Positions 16,122-25,640 of a DNA stretch of 48,851 bases are shown here, piece by piece. The notes below the pieces were generated by a model, which saw nothing but the letters and a program-made list of their open reading frames with translations, was not told the DNA's origin and ran no database searches. Origin of the DNA: JAYSRU01 sp043720875. Its GTDB lineage: Bacteria > Bacteroidota > Bacteroidia > Flavobacteriales_D > Crocinitomicaceae. Position numbers and translations under genes: made by a program. The stretch is taken from contig JAYSRU010000041.1 in assembly GCA_043720875.1 (NCBI GenBank), positions 1 to 48,851 on the forward strand, read 5' to 3'. Each line of letters opens with the position of its first letter. The stretch's first letter is position 1.

Positions 16122-17951
16122 TTCGATTTCAAATAAATCGGGCGAAACTTCAGTATCATTAATTGTTTTTATGATATGATATCTACCATAGGCAAATACT
16201 TTCGATTTTGGTTTTAGTATTTGAAACTCTTCGGCAAACATGCGCAAGCTCCAGCTAAACTCTGTACTATTAATTCTGAAATTAAACCATTTTTTATATG
16301 CGGTATCGTGCACCTGCGGAATGAGAATGTTAAACGGATCCTTCGACAGATTTAACCCGCCAGTTAAACCGTCATAAATGACAAAATATGGTTTTGAATT
16401 GTTGCTTTCAAATGCGTGCGCGGTTTGCACTCCGTTTCTAACTAATAGAGGTAAAGGCAAAGCAGCGATTTCAATGGTCGTTGTTTTATCTGTAGTTACA
16501 AATGAAGAATTTGAAATACTATTTACATCTTGAAATACAGGTAGAAAACTGTATTCTTTATTATCAACGTCGGCAAATTTTAAAAGAAAGGAACTTCCTT
16601 TTTGAAATTTTCGCAACGGATATTTCACTTCGTGCTGCGACAAATCAATGGCATTGCTATAATTGATTTGGTTTTCAACCTTATTCATAATGGCCAAGTT
16701 TCCTTGCACATCTAAATCATAATTGTACCAGTTTTTTATAAGTTTGATAAAATCACCACAGTTCATATCTGGAACAGTTTTGGTTAAATCAATTTCGTTT
16801 TTGTTTATAATACTCGGAATTGGATTTCCTTCGGCATCATGCAAACGAATAGGATTAAGATCTAATTCAAATATTACTTTATCTGTTGAACGGCCCTGAT
16901 AACTTTCAATAGTGATTTGGTTAGGTAATAAATCAGCTAGTGTATCAAAAACCACATTTACATTATAGGTTCTAGCACGAAAAACCATGCCACCACCCAC
17001 ATTTAAACTCGCTATAATTTGATTTCGATACTTTATCACAACATAAGCTCTAACATTATTAAGTGGAAATACAGTTATTTTACCTATCAATCTATAACGC
17101 CCTGGATTAGCTATAACCTGAGTTGTTAAATACCTATTAAAATTATAAACGCCACCAAAAAAACCTCCATAACTAACATTACCCGATTCAACATTATCTT
17201 CAGACATGGTAATGATGCTAACGCTTTCCTGTGTAACTGTGGTTGCATAGTCGACATCGCCATAAAGAAGCTGATTTTGAAAACGCTCATCGGTTAGTAT
17301 ATCACCAGATAGCGTCAAGTTTACATCTTCAAATAGTTTTATTAACACGTGCAACAAATACGGCAAAGGTTGCATAATGTTACGATTATAGGTAACTTCT
17401 TCTGCGCCTTCAGTAATAACTTCGTTAATTAAAAATGCACCGTCTTTATAATTATTAATGATTTTTTGAAAGGCGAAAAACACATCATCATTATCTGGGT
17501 CAATCTTATCAGTGTGGATTTGTGGAAAATTATAATTAACGGCTGGCCATGTTTGAGGAATAATAAATTCAGCAAACTGGTAAATATTAATGCCTGAAAG
17601 TTCAAATTTTTCTAACGGCAGTTCTGAAAGTTTCTTTTCAAAGTTTGGCAGCTGATCGTAGCCAAAGTAAACCACGCATGATATTTTATCTTGCACTTGC
17701 TCAACTTCTAGAATTGCATCTTCAACGGCGTTATTATGGTAATATTTACATTCGATATAAGTTAGAAGATTGGTGGCATTGTAGCGCGTAATAAAACCAA
17801 AGGCAACGTCTAATTCATCAGTAATGTCTACTTCAAAAGGAAACGAATATTTGGTAAAGAATTCTTCTGAAAACCAAAAGTTTTCGCGAACTACCGAAAG
17901 TTTATAGTTTGATAAATCTAATTGAAAATTAGAATGAATAAGTTTCCTCAT
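16098..17951 (-). CDS. Putative phage tail/baseplate protein (last gene of tail operon)
   Basis: 617 residues, beta-rich, without signal peptide. It is the third gene after the tape measure gene and overlaps the upstream 731-residue tail gene by 23 bp. This position in siphovirus gene order usually holds the tail-associated hub or baseplate proteins. Segments such as DMNCGDFIKLIKNWYNYDLD recall phage hub or tail-associated proteins, but I cannot assign a family with certainty. It begins MRKLIHSNFQLDL and ends the prophage late region next to the integrase. The unusual point is the 24-bp tail-to-tail overlap with int, which means antisense transcripts at both 3' ends. Confidence 0.6.
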   Translation of the reverse strand: MRKLIHSNFQLDLSNYKLSVVRENFWFSEEFFTKYSFPFEVDITDELDVAFGFITRYNATNLLTYIECKYYHNNAVEDAILEVEQVQDKISCVVYFGYDQLPNFEKKLSELPLEKFELSGINIYQFAEFIIPQTWPAVNYNFPQIHTDKIDPDNDDVFFAFQKIINNYKDGAFLINEVITEGAEEVTYNRNIMQPLPYLLHVLIKLFEDVNLTLSGDILTDERFQNQLLYGDVDYATTVTQESVSIITMSEDNVESGNVSYGGFFGGVYNFNRYLTTQVIANPGRYRLIGKITVFPLNNVRAYVVIKYRNQIIASLNVGGGMVFRARTYNVNVVFDTLADLLPNQITIESYQGRSTDKVIFELDLNPIRLHDAEGNPIPSIINKNEIDLTKTVPDMNCGDFIKLIKNWYNYDLDVQGNLAIMNKVENQINYSNAIDLSQHEVKYPLRKFQKGSSFLLKFADVDNKEYSFLPVFQDVNSISNSSFVTTDKTTTIEIAALPLPLLVRNGVQTAHAFESNNSKPYFVIYDGLTGGLNLSKDPFNILIPQVHDTAYKKWFNFRINSTEFSWSLRMFAEEFQILKPKSKVFAYGRYHIIKTINDTEVSPDLFEIELETATLE

Positions 17952-20124
17952 TGTAGTTTCTGTTTATTTGAAATTCAATAGTATATTCTATTAGTTCGCG
18001 CTCTGTATCTTCATTTGTCATGGCTTTTGAAATAGGACGAAGCATGATTGTTTTATCACCCGCTGGTAGCCAAACACGTTTGGAACGCATCAAGCTCTCA
18101 ATAGTATCAATACTTTGTTTTATTATCCAACCTGTGCTGATGGTAAGTTTTGAAATCTTTACGTTTTCAAGAATTTCTGAAACTTCAACTAAGTTTTTAT
18201 ACAAACTTTGGGTTTTATATTCAAATTCTGATTTGATAAGTAAACCACCTGTAAACTCAAACGCCGATTGTAGTAAATATTCGTTTTCCCAAATAAGGTG
18301 ATTGGAATAACGACCAGATGGAATGACAAAAAAAGTTTTGAAAGCTACATCTGGTCTTTCTATATCATTAGCGACTGACAAATCAATTACCTCGTATTGA
18401 ACGACATCTCCCACTTGAAACTGGACAAATGTTATTTTCTTAAAAATGATATTTCCATTTGCATAAGGCAATGGCATAGTATCGAACAATACACTGTTTT
18501 TATAAATAAGTAAACCAGAATTATCATTAGGTACCAATATATTTAAATAATAAAAACTATTGGTAGTAACTCTATCAGCCGATGTATTAAATTCCAGGAA
18601 TGCACGAGCATTTATAACAGCTCTTGATAACCCTGCTACAAAAGAAATATTTTGAATAAAACTTTCACGAATTGTTGCAAGTGTTGAAAGAGAAATTTCT
18701 TTTACATTCATAGAAAACACTGCAGGTTTATACTGAAACTGGTTTTCGTTAATGGTCTCAAACTTATTCATCAATCGATGAATTGACGCTCCAAAATTAA
18801 GTCTTCCCCTTCCTTTAAAAAGTGGCAACTTTTCGGCAATGGTATATGTTTTTATGGCATTACTAAAGAAATCAAAAGTTTTTATGGTGCTATCAATTTG
18901 AAAATAGGTTTGCTGATTTTCTGTAGAAAATTCAAAAAAAAGAGGGTCAAGTGTAAAGGCATTTCGATTTTTCGGATAGGGATTTATAATAAAACCTTGC
19001 AAATTATAATTAATTCCCACAGTGATTTCGACAAAATCGCCAGCAATAGTGTCTGAAATAGTGACAAAACCTGTGTATTGACCTACTTCCATATTTGCAG
19101 TTGGCATTGGAACTACAACAAGCACTTCAAGCAGTACACCATTTACTTCTCTTGTGTCAAAAAAATAGGTTAACCAAGATGAACAGATAACATCATAAGG
19201 CGGGTAACTTGCTCGAACTCTTAAAAACAATTCAGTAGGTTCAAGAATTCCTTTTACACCAGAAAATACTAATGATAATGGCGACACTTCTAACACCGGA
19301 CCAGTTGCTACATCAATAGTTATTGCAATAACACCTATTGCAACATTATTTGAAAAAACCCTAATTGAAGAAACTAGTTCTGCTGGTGTGTATGATGCTT
19401 GTGTGTCGTAATAAATACCAAGACGAACAGCAATTACAGCTTCACCGGTTCCCGTTGCTCTATAAATTGTTCCTATAGGTGTAACTTCTGATGTAATTGT
19501 TACGCCAGGAGTGATTGATGATAACACAAAATTTGGCATAGAAACAAACTCAAAATTTGGTCTATTTATAGCAATTACTTGCTCTGGTAACGCTTCGCCT
19601 TGAGTGTGAAAAAAATTCAAAAATGTTGGGTAATAAACAGCATCATTCACAACGTTTAAAACAGTTTCGTGAATGTGTTGTGCAATAGTAACCCATGCTC
19701 CGCCCGCATCTAAACCTTCAATAAAAAATTGATGCTTGAATTTGTACACGCCAGTTTGCAACAACTCTAGGAATTGAAACTGAGGCGTAAAACTAAAGTT
19801 CATACCTTCAGTATAAACAATAGCATCATTAATCGTGTTTGGGTAACCTTGAGCAGTGTAGCAATCTAGGTTTAACCAAGGCAAATTTACATCGGGTGTA
19901 TAAAACTGTTGCGCCAGTAAACGAAAATCAGTATGATCACCTTCGAGTAAAAAAACAATTACATCACGTATTCGTAATGTTATAGTTACTGGTGTTGGAT
20001 ACTGATTAAGATTACTGGCATAGCTATAAGAAGTTGTTGGCGGAATTGGCCCCCAGTTTTGAAATGATGGAGTTGACTGTGTAGCGTTATTGTTTTGTTG
20101 AGGAATTGCTAGTTCTAAGCTCAT
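17929..20124 (-). CDS. Putative tail protein with BACON-like Ig domain
   Basis: 731 residues, second gene after the tape measure gene and only 2 bp from its upstream neighbour. The N-terminal 180 residues are beta-rich (VTITLRIRDVIVFLLEGDH). Residues about 278-371 (VLEVSPLSLVFSG ... SSWLTYFF ... VGQYTGFVTISD) fit the BACON pattern of a leading sp-x-x-l-x-f strand, a Trp in the middle and a Gx-Y-x-G-x-V-x-I strand. A related but more divergent module may precede it (about 184-275). The C-terminal part (VWLPAGDKTIMLRPISK ... EYTIEFQINRNYNEETYSF) resembles Bacteroidota distal tail proteins. BACON domains are thought to bind mucin or carbohydrate, which suggests a receptor or surface-adhesion role. 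That function is inferred. Confidence 0.6.
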   Translation of the reverse strand: MSLELAIPQQNNNATQSTPSFQNWGPIPPTTSYSYASNLNQYPTPVTITLRIRDVIVFLLEGDHTDFRLLAQQFYTPDVNLPWLNLDCYTAQGYPNTINDAIVYTEGMNFSFTPQFQFLELLQTGVYKFKHQFFIEGLDAGGAWVTIAQHIHETVLNVVNDAVYYPTFLNFFHTQGEALPEQVIAINRPNFEFVSMPNFVLSSITPGVTITSEVTPIGTIYRATGTGEAVIAVRLGIYYDTQASYTPAELVSSIRVFSNNVAIGVIAITIDVATGPVLEVSPLSLVFSGVKGILEPTELFLRVRASYPPYDVICSSWLTYFFDTREVNGVLLEVLVVVPMPTANMEVGQYTGFVTISDTIAGDFVEITVGINYNLQGFIINPYPKNRNAFTLDPLFFEFSTENQQTYFQIDSTIKTFDFFSNAIKTYTIAEKLPLFKGRGRLNFGASIHRLMNKFETINENQFQYKPAVFSMNVKEISLSTLATIRESFIQNISFVAGLSRAVINARAFLEFNTSADRVTTNSFYYLNILVPNDNSGLLIYKNSVLFDTMPLPYANGNIIFKKITFVQFQVGDVVQYEVIDLSVANDIERPDVAFKTFFVIPSGRYSNHLIWENEYLLQSAFEFTGGLLIKSEFEYKTQSLYKNLVEVSEILENVKISKLTISTGWIIKQSIDTIESLMRSKRVWLPAGDKTIMLRPISKAMTNEDTERELIEYTIEFQINRNYNEETYSF

Positions 20125-20126
20125 GA

Positions 20127-20552
20127 TTATAGTGTTTCTGGGTTGATATTAGATAATGATTGAATATAAATTCCGTTTTCGTAATTTTCTTCTAAATTTT
20201 CTTTTGTAAACCAAATTTCAAAATAAAATTCATTAAAGGGATAAAAAAGAATTCGTTCCTTAAAATTAATGACACTACACTTAAATATAGTGCCAACATT
20301 TGCCTTTAACCAAGCTATGATATCATTTTTATTAACTTCGAAAGTTATGTTTTTAATATCCTTTTTTGGTTCGAATTGCAAAAGAGATGATGCAACGCCT
20401 GATAGTAATATTCCTTTGTAAATATAATAGTTATCTGGATCTGCAATATCTGGTGGGAATTGAACTACTAGTTTTGTAAATAGTAAATCACACAGCGCAT
20501 TGGCGCGTGGATTGGCAAATATTGCATTATCTGTGTAGGAAGTTGTTGTCAT
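20127..20552 (-). CDS. Small phage protein between tape measure and tail fibre-type genes
   Basis: 141 residues, not recognised. Its ATG is 1 bp overlapped with the tape measure stop codon (shared base at 20552), and the next gene starts 2 bp after it, so it belongs to the tail operon. The sequence alternates aromatic-rich beta strands (ERILFYPFNEFYFEIWFTKEN), without membrane segments. Gene order suggests a distal tail or tail-tip component. Confidence 0.55.
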   Translation of the reverse strand: MTTTSYTDNAIFANPRANALCDLLFTKLVVQFPPDIADPDNYYIYKGILLSGVASSLLQFEPKKDIKNITFEVNKNDIIAWLKANVGTIFKCSVINFKERILFYPFNEFYFEIWFTKENLEENYENGIYIQSLSNINPETL

Positions 20553-23500
20553 TATCTTTTTGCTTTGTTTCTTAAACTGGTTTCGTCTTCTAATCCTTTG
20601 CGTAGTTCCGACATTGATTTTAAATCATTGCGGTAGAACTTGCCTATTACGCCTCTATCACGAAGGTCTTTCATTACTTCTAGGTTTTCGGACATTACTA
20701 ACGTATTTTGTGCAACTAACTGCATTAACGCATCATTATTATTTGCAGAAGTTCCAGTTGCTGGTACTTCTACTCTCATGGTTTTATCGTTGTAATAGCC
20801 TTTTTCAAAACCTTTTATTCCGCGAAGCTCAGCAATGAGAGCGTTTTTTGTTGCTGGAGAAATTTGGGAAAAGGAACGTTTATCAATTACCATTTCGGGC
20901 ATATCGCCTGGACCTTCGCCCACGAGTATTCTAGGTTTAGAATACATGCCAGTTTTCATGGAAGATGTTCCTGTAGATTTGAATACTTTGCCGTCTTGTT
21001 CTCGTTTAACATAATCTGGATAAAGACCTTGTTCATAACCTTTTGCTGGAAGTGGAGTTGCTAAAATAGTGCCTAACTGCAATGCGCCCATTGCACCAAC
21101 CAGCCCAGCTAAAGCAAAGTTAAAAGGTGTCCATGGTTTGTTTCCTAATGCGCCAACAACTGCCATAGCAGTTCCTGAAATGGCGGACATAATAGCCACT
21201 TGCTTTTCTCTTTTAGCTTGTTTATAGGTTAGTTCGGCTTTCTTTTTTTCGAGATCGTTATCTAATTTCTCAATGCCTCTTCGATATTGAGTTTGATTAA
21301 TCATACCCGAATCAAGCTGTTGTTTTAGTTTTTTCTTTTTTGTTACATTGTCTTTCTCTGTTCGCTGAAGACTAGCGTTTTCATTTGCTGTTAAAAAGGC
21401 GCTGTATTTTGCATACATTTCTGTTAATGCTGATACAGCAAATATCATTTCGTCAATTCCTAATTTACCTTTTGAAAGATTATTATAAAAAGCTTCCCAA
21501 TTTTCTGGAGAAAAACCTAATATATCAACATTAGATGAAATTCCTAAACTAGAAGCATTTGTGGAAACTTCACCATTAAGGAGTTCCTTGCGTTTATTGA
21601 TTAATTCTTGAAGTGTTAATCCTGCTTTATCTGCTAAAGCTGTGAATTCATCAACTTGCTGAGGAGTTAAGAGCGACAAGTCGATATTGTCAATATTTCC
21701 TTTGCCTACGATGGTTTTAAACTTCTCAATTAATTCTTTAAGAAATTTTTCTTCTATTTCTAGTTCACTTATATTGTGTTCACGGGTTAGTTTTTCTTTG
21801 GCTTTTTGATTGTTGCCCAATGCGTTAAGCTGTTCAAGATACTTTGTTTCTCTAACAGTTTTTGCTCTATCAAACGCTTCTTTTTCTTTTTCAATAATTG
21901 TTTTGGCTCCTTTCTCTTGAATGGTGGCTAAGTTTTTTAGATGTATTGCAAATTTTCCTTCGGCTATTTGCTGTATTTTATTATCAATAGCAAGGTTTTT
22001 TTCTTCCCAAAACTGTTTGATATTTATTAATGCGGCTTCTTTGGTTTTATCTCCTTCAAGTTTTGCTTTGGCAATATCTTCGTCAAGTTTTGCCATTTCG
22101 ATAGCATTTACTTTTTGACGGTTTAAATCGTCAATTTCTCTTTTATAACGCTGTGCTTCGATAGCTTCTTCTTTGGCATAGCCATCTTCCATTAAGCCAA
22201 TTTTATCATCTTCTAACTTTTGAGTAACTTTTAAAATTTCCTCAGCAGCTTTGCGTTCATTGTCTAAGCGAAGCTTTAGTAGTTCTACTGCGGAAGAGTT
22301 TGGGTTTTTGGTGGGTGATGCGCCGGCTTTACCATCTTCGCCAGTTGGAACGGTATAATCAGAAGTCGTAGTTGTGCCAATGTTTTTAATAAGGTTTGGA
22401 TTTTTAGAAAGAAATACTTTCATTTCGGCATTTGTAAAATCCAATTGCCTCTGCAGATCAACTAAGGCAGCTTGTTTTCTTTGAGAAGCAGTAACTACTA
22501 AATCAGCACCAGCTTTTGCAGTATTGCCAAAGTTTTTAGCATTTGACCACATTTTATCCCACAATCCAACTTCTTCCTCAAGGTTTTTGCTTTTACGATC
22601 ATTGATATTTTCTAAAATTTCTTTTTGCTTGGCTTCAAGAACTTGGAGTTGCATTTTTCTTTCTAATGATTGAATGTATAAGTCAATCATTTTTTTACCT
22701 TCGGCTTGAGCGGCGTTTTCAATGGTTAAACCTTGCACATATTCGCCACCTATTTCTTTGGCTTTTTTAAGAGCTTCGGCTCTGGCTTCGGTTGATGCTG
22801 TGGTGTCATTAACCACTGCCAAAAGCGTCATAAATGATTGTGATTCTTTTTCGACTAATGCGCTAGTTTGTTTAGCTGTATCGGCCATCATAGATTGTGC
22901 TGTTGCAGCGGCTTTTGCTTCTTCTGAAAACATTAAGTAAGCTGTTCCGATAGCGGCAATTGCTCCAAGGATAAAACCCCAAGGTGTTGTCATCATAGTA
23001 GCAGTCATTACTCTGAAGGCTTGTGTTGCGCCTCTTAAATTACCCACTAATAACATTTGCGCTGCGGCTAGTGCTTGAGAACCTATTATACTAATAGCAT
23101 CGGCAACTGCACGAGCTTTGGAAGCAATAGTATAAAGTAGTGTAGCTTCAGTGTTTCTAGTGGTCCAAAGTGCTACGAGTTTTTGCCAACCCACGTTAGT
23201 TATTAAAGCAGAAGTTACTACTGCTATAACTTTGGCAATGAACACTAATGTGTTTCTCCATTTTTGACCAGCGCCACTCACATCATCGGTAGCGCCAATA
23301 AGTATGGCAAAACCGTTCACTATATTAAAAAGCCATTTATTAAAACCTTCGGAAGAGAACCAGCCGGATATTTTTTTGGAAACTTTTTCAATAGTTGCGG
23401 CTAAGTTGTTGTTTTTTATTTCGTATTCGTTGATTAACGATGTTCCTTCGGCAAAAGAATTGTTCGATAAATCAATTAAGTCCCTAAAACGACCCATGTT

Positions 23501-24775
23501 GTTACCCATTGCTCCAATTACTTTATTGGCACCATCAGCATTGATGCCTAAGAAATCTAAGGTCTTTGCCGTTTTTGTAGCATCCATTCCGCGCATTCCT
23601 TCGGCAAATTTCATCATGAAATCGAGCGGGTTTTTATTGATCATGGCTTCGACTTCTTGCACTGTTAAGTTCATGACTTTGGCAAACTTGGCACTTTCGG
23701 TAGAAGCTTGTTTCATGAAAATATTATAGGCACGAGCGGAAACTTCGGCTTCAATACCGCTTTCTTCAAACGCAGTTCCTAGTGCTAGTGTTTCTTGAAT
23801 TGTTGGCTTCAATACATCAGTCAATGAACCTATACGAGTGGTGAACTCGGCAATGTTTGCCTCTGATGCTACACCGTTTGCTCCAAGGTCGTTGATGGCA
23901 GAACCAATGGCGTTGTATGCAGCATCAACTCCTAGATTTTTTGTTTCTTCAAAAAGGAATTTGATTTTACCTAGCTTATTGGCTACTTCTTCGGCGCCGC
24001 CAGTAAATGAATCGCCAAGAGCAACGGAAGCTTTATTCATTACTTCGACAAATGCGCCAACATCATCTTTAAGAATTCCTATCCTTCCGCCTTGCTCAGC
24101 TATTTTTAATAAATCTATCCGGCTGGTGCGGGTTTGAAGTAAACCGAAAGACTTTGTGAGTTCGTCAACTTCCTGCTTGTTCATGCCGGTTGTTTTCATC
24201 ACATCGGCTTGTGCATCTGAGAGTTTACCGTTAATGTCAATTATTTTTTGAATAGATAATACTACACCAGTAGTAGCGGCAATGGCTGAGAAAGCTAACG
24301 ATTGATAGCGATTAAAACTATCAGCCATGGAACCAATGGAGAAACGAGCGGCAGTTGCTCTGCCAGATAGTTCGTTTATTCTGGTGGTTACTTGGGTAAG
24401 TTCGTTTTGAGTATTTCTAAAACTTTCGGAACCAGGAACCATATTACGAAGCACCATTCTGAGGGCTGTTGCTTTTTGCTGTAATTGGCCCATGGTTAAG
24501 CCAGTAATTCCTATTTCTTTTTGGAGTTCTGCCATTTTGTTTTTATTGGCAGTAATGGAAAGTGTATTATCTTTTATAGCGGCTGTGACCGCTTTGTAAC
24601 GCTCGGTATCTTTTAACCCTTGTTTATCAAGTAATTGTTTTTCTTTTCTAAGTTCTTTTTGTTGGCTATTTAAATCGCGGATTGATTTTTCGAGGTCAAA
24701 AAGTTCTTTTTGAACTGGGTTGCCATCAAATATAATAGATACTTTAATCTTTTCGTCGGTGATTGTTTTTGCCAT
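20552..24775 (-). CDS. Phage tail tape measure protein
   Basis: 1407 residues, the longest prophage gene. The N-terminal 150 residues are coiled coil (LEKSIRDLNSQQKELRKEKQ). Residues about 160-500 are the TP901/TIGR01760-type tape measure core (FNRYQSLAFSAIAATTG ... EEVANKLGKI ... GMRGMDATKTAKTLDFLGIN). Two or three hydrophobic segments follow (about 500-620), then a second long coiled coil (about 830-1010 and 1130-1230). Near the C-terminus lie a glycine-rich hydrophobic stretch and PRILVGEGPGDMPEMVI, a common tape measure signature. The length sets tail length: at about 1.5 angstrom per residue it suggests a tail near 200 nm, an inference. The gene follows a hairpin and the TTGTGACATG element, so it probably starts its own transcript. 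Confidence 0.92.
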   Translation of the reverse strand: MAKTITDEKIKVSIIFDGNPVQKELFDLEKSIRDLNSQQKELRKEKQLLDKQGLKDTERYKAVTAAIKDNTLSITANKNKMAELQKEIGITGLTMGQLQQKATALRMVLRNMVPGSESFRNTQNELTQVTTRINELSGRATAARFSIGSMADSFNRYQSLAFSAIAATTGVVLSIQKIIDINGKLSDAQADVMKTTGMNKQEVDELTKSFGLLQTRTSRIDLLKIAEQGGRIGILKDDVGAFVEVMNKASVALGDSFTGGAEEVANKLGKIKFLFEETKNLGVDAAYNAIGSAINDLGANGVASEANIAEFTTRIGSLTDVLKPTIQETLALGTAFEESGIEAEVSARAYNIFMKQASTESAKFAKVMNLTVQEVEAMINKNPLDFMMKFAEGMRGMDATKTAKTLDFLGINADGANKVIGAMGNNMGRFRDLIDLSNNSFAEGTSLINEYEIKNNNLAATIEKVSKKISGWFSSEGFNKWLFNIVNGFAILIGATDDVSGAGQKWRNTLVFIAKVIAVVTSALITNVGWQKLVALWTTRNTEATLLYTIASKARAVADAISIIGSQALAAAQMLLVGNLRGATQAFRVMTATMMTTPWGFILGAIAAIGTAYLMFSEEAKAAATAQSMMADTAKQTSALVEKESQSFMTLLAVVNDTTASTEARAEALKKAKEIGGEYVQGLTIENAAQAEGKKMIDLYIQSLERKMQLQVLEAKQKEILENINDRKSKNLEEEVGLWDKMWSNAKNFGNTAKAGADLVVTASQRKQAALVDLQRQLDFTNAEMKVFLSKNPNLIKNIGTTTTSDYTVPTGEDGKAGASPTKNPNSSAVELLKLRLDNERKAAEEILKVTQKLEDDKIGLMEDGYAKEEAIEAQRYKREIDDLNRQKVNAIEMAKLDEDIAKAKLEGDKTKEAALINIKQFWEEKNLAIDNKIQQIAEGKFAIHLKNLATIQEKGAKTIIEKEKEAFDRAKTVRETKYLEQLNALGNNQKAKEKLTREHNISELEIEEKFLKELIEKFKTIVGKGNIDNIDLSLLTPQQVDEFTALADKAGLTLQELINKRKELLNGEVSTNASSLGISSNVDILGFSPENWEAFYNNLSKGKLGIDEMIFAVSALTEMYAKYSAFLTANENASLQRTEKDNVTKKKKLKQQLDSGMINQTQYRRGIEKLDNDLEKKKAELTYKQAKREKQVAIMSAISGTAMAVVGALGNKPWTPFNFALAGLVGAMGALQLGTILATPLPAKGYEQGLYPDYVKREQDGKVFKSTGTSSMKTGMYSKPRILVGEGPGDMPEMVIDKRSFSQISPATKNALIAELRGIKGFEKGYYNDKTMRVEVPATGTSANNNDALMQLVAQNTLVMSENLEVMKDLRDRGVIGKFYRNDLKSMSELRKGLEDETSLRNKAKR

Positions 24776-24819
24776 TTCTTTGAAATTTTATCAAAGTTGG
24801 GAAATGGTAATGTAAAAAG

Positions 24820-24829
24820 TTGTGACATG
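24820..24829 (-). promoter_or_regulatory. Late-unit element, copy A (TTGTGACATG on the plus strand)
   Basis: Minus strand reads CATGTCACAA, here preceded by CT and followed by CTTTTTAC. It is one of four copies in the prophage, 45 bp before the tape measure start codon and directly after a hairpin. Confidence 0.5.
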
Positions 24830-24831
24830 AG

Positions 24832-24857
24832 AAAGCCACTTTTTGAGGAGTGGCTTT
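24832..24857 (-). terminator. Hairpin after the KilA-N gene
   Basis: AAAGCCACT (24832-24840) pairs with AGTGGCTTT (24849-24857) around an 8-nt loop. On the minus strand it follows the KilA-N gene, but the T-run after it is short, so termination may be partial. Confidence 0.5.
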
Positions 24858-24866
24858 GTTGGTGGG

Positions 24867-24904
24867 TTCTCGATACATCCCGATGAAAAATCGGGACACT
24901 CGAA
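24867..24904. repeat. Nested palindromic repeat (CTCGATACATCCCGAT type)
   Basis: TCCCGAT (24878-24884) and ATCGGGA (24890-24896) form a 7-bp stem with loop GAAAA, set inside outer TTCTCGA and CTCGAA sequences. It looks like a dispersed Flavobacteriaceae chromosomal repeat rather than phage sequence and lies just after the KilA-N stop codon. Confidence 0.5.
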
Positions 24905-24919
24905 CAGACGGACGTGTGG

Positions 24920-25468
24920 TTAGATAGTATCGAATAATTTATACTGTGAATGTATTGCGCTCATTTTTTCGGATTTTGCGGTTTTGAATTCATTTTCGGC
25001 TTTGAAATATGCAATTACATCTTCTTGGTTTGCTTGTAACAATAGTTTCTTTTTTGATGCTTCCATTATTGCTTTTGCGTTTTCTTGTTTAATATGTGCA
25101 TCCCAATGTTGTTTGTAAAAACCGAAAAGAATTTTGTCGATAGTAGTGTAAACCCAAACTTCAAAATTAGGGTCGAGCCACGCTGCAAATTTAATGGCTA
25201 AAATTCTGTGAAAATATGTTCCCATTTTACCTTTGGTTTTAATTAAATTTTCACAATTTATAGGTTCCGAATTTCCACCTGTAGGTGGAAATTCAAGTGC
25301 GTTAATAAAAGCTTTTGTTGGTTCTGTTTTTAGAAAAACATCAATTCTTTTATTAAATGCTTTTGCCATTTCGGTAGCGTTTACCATTACATTATCATCG
25401 TTTGATAATAGGAAATGAATTTGAGTATCTTGATAGATAAACTCGAGGGCTTTTGAAATTGGTTTCAT
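24920..25468 (-). CDS. KilA-N domain protein
   Basis: 182 residues. The KilA-N DNA-binding fold is recognised from NVMVNATEMAKAFNKRIDVFLK, GGNSEPINCENLIKTKGKMGTYFHRILAIKFAAWLDPNFEVWVYTTID (quoted pattern split: KGKMGTYFH, LAIKFAAWLDPNFEVW). The C-terminal 60 residues are helical (EENAK-type coiled region). KilA-N proteins of phages are usually antirepressors or other DNA-binding regulators. The gene is set apart from virion genes by its own promoter and paired operator-like sites upstream and by a hairpin downstream, so it reads as an independently controlled accessory gene placed between connector and tape measure genes. Confidence 0.8.
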   Translation of the reverse strand: MKPISKALEFIYQDTQIHFLLSNDDNVMVNATEMAKAFNKRIDVFLKTEPTKAFINALEFPPTGGNSEPINCENLIKTKGKMGTYFHRILAIKFAAWLDPNFEVWVYTTIDKILFGFYKQHWDAHIKQENAKAIMEASKKKLLLQANQEDVIAYFKAENEFKTAKSEKMSAIHSQYKLFDTI

Positions 25469-25493
25469 ATTTTTTGGTTTAATTAAAAAGGAG

Positions 25494-25526
25494 AACCCTC
25501 AAAGGCCACAACACACTTTGAGGGTT
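25494..25526 (-). terminator. Leader hairpin upstream of the KilA-N gene
   Basis: AACCCTCAAAG (25494-25504) pairs perfectly with CTTTGAGGGTT (25516-25526). On the minus strand it lies downstream of the TATATTTG box and 26 bp before the KilA-N ATG and is followed by CTCCTTTTT, so it could act as an attenuator in the leader or stop upstream transcripts. Confidence 0.55.
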
Positions 25527-25579
25527 TCTAATTGGTATAAGACTACCGAATTTTATATAGTAAGCTGTGGTTTACAGCA

Positions 25580-25640
25580 CAAATATAAACATAATTTACT
25601 ATTAGTGTATTATTTGCATAAAAAGTTACACTTATAGTTA
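25580..25640 (-). promoter_or_regulatory. Promoter with paired operator-like sites, KilA-N gene
   Basis: The minus-strand -7 box is TATATTTG (25587-25580). Plus-strand sites ACTATTAGT (25598-25606) and ACTTATAGT (25630-25638) are exactly 32 bp apart. TTTACT of the nearer site begins 7 bp from the -7 box, where a -33 TTTG would normally lie. The far site covers the stop codon of the upstream gene. Confidence 0.6.
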
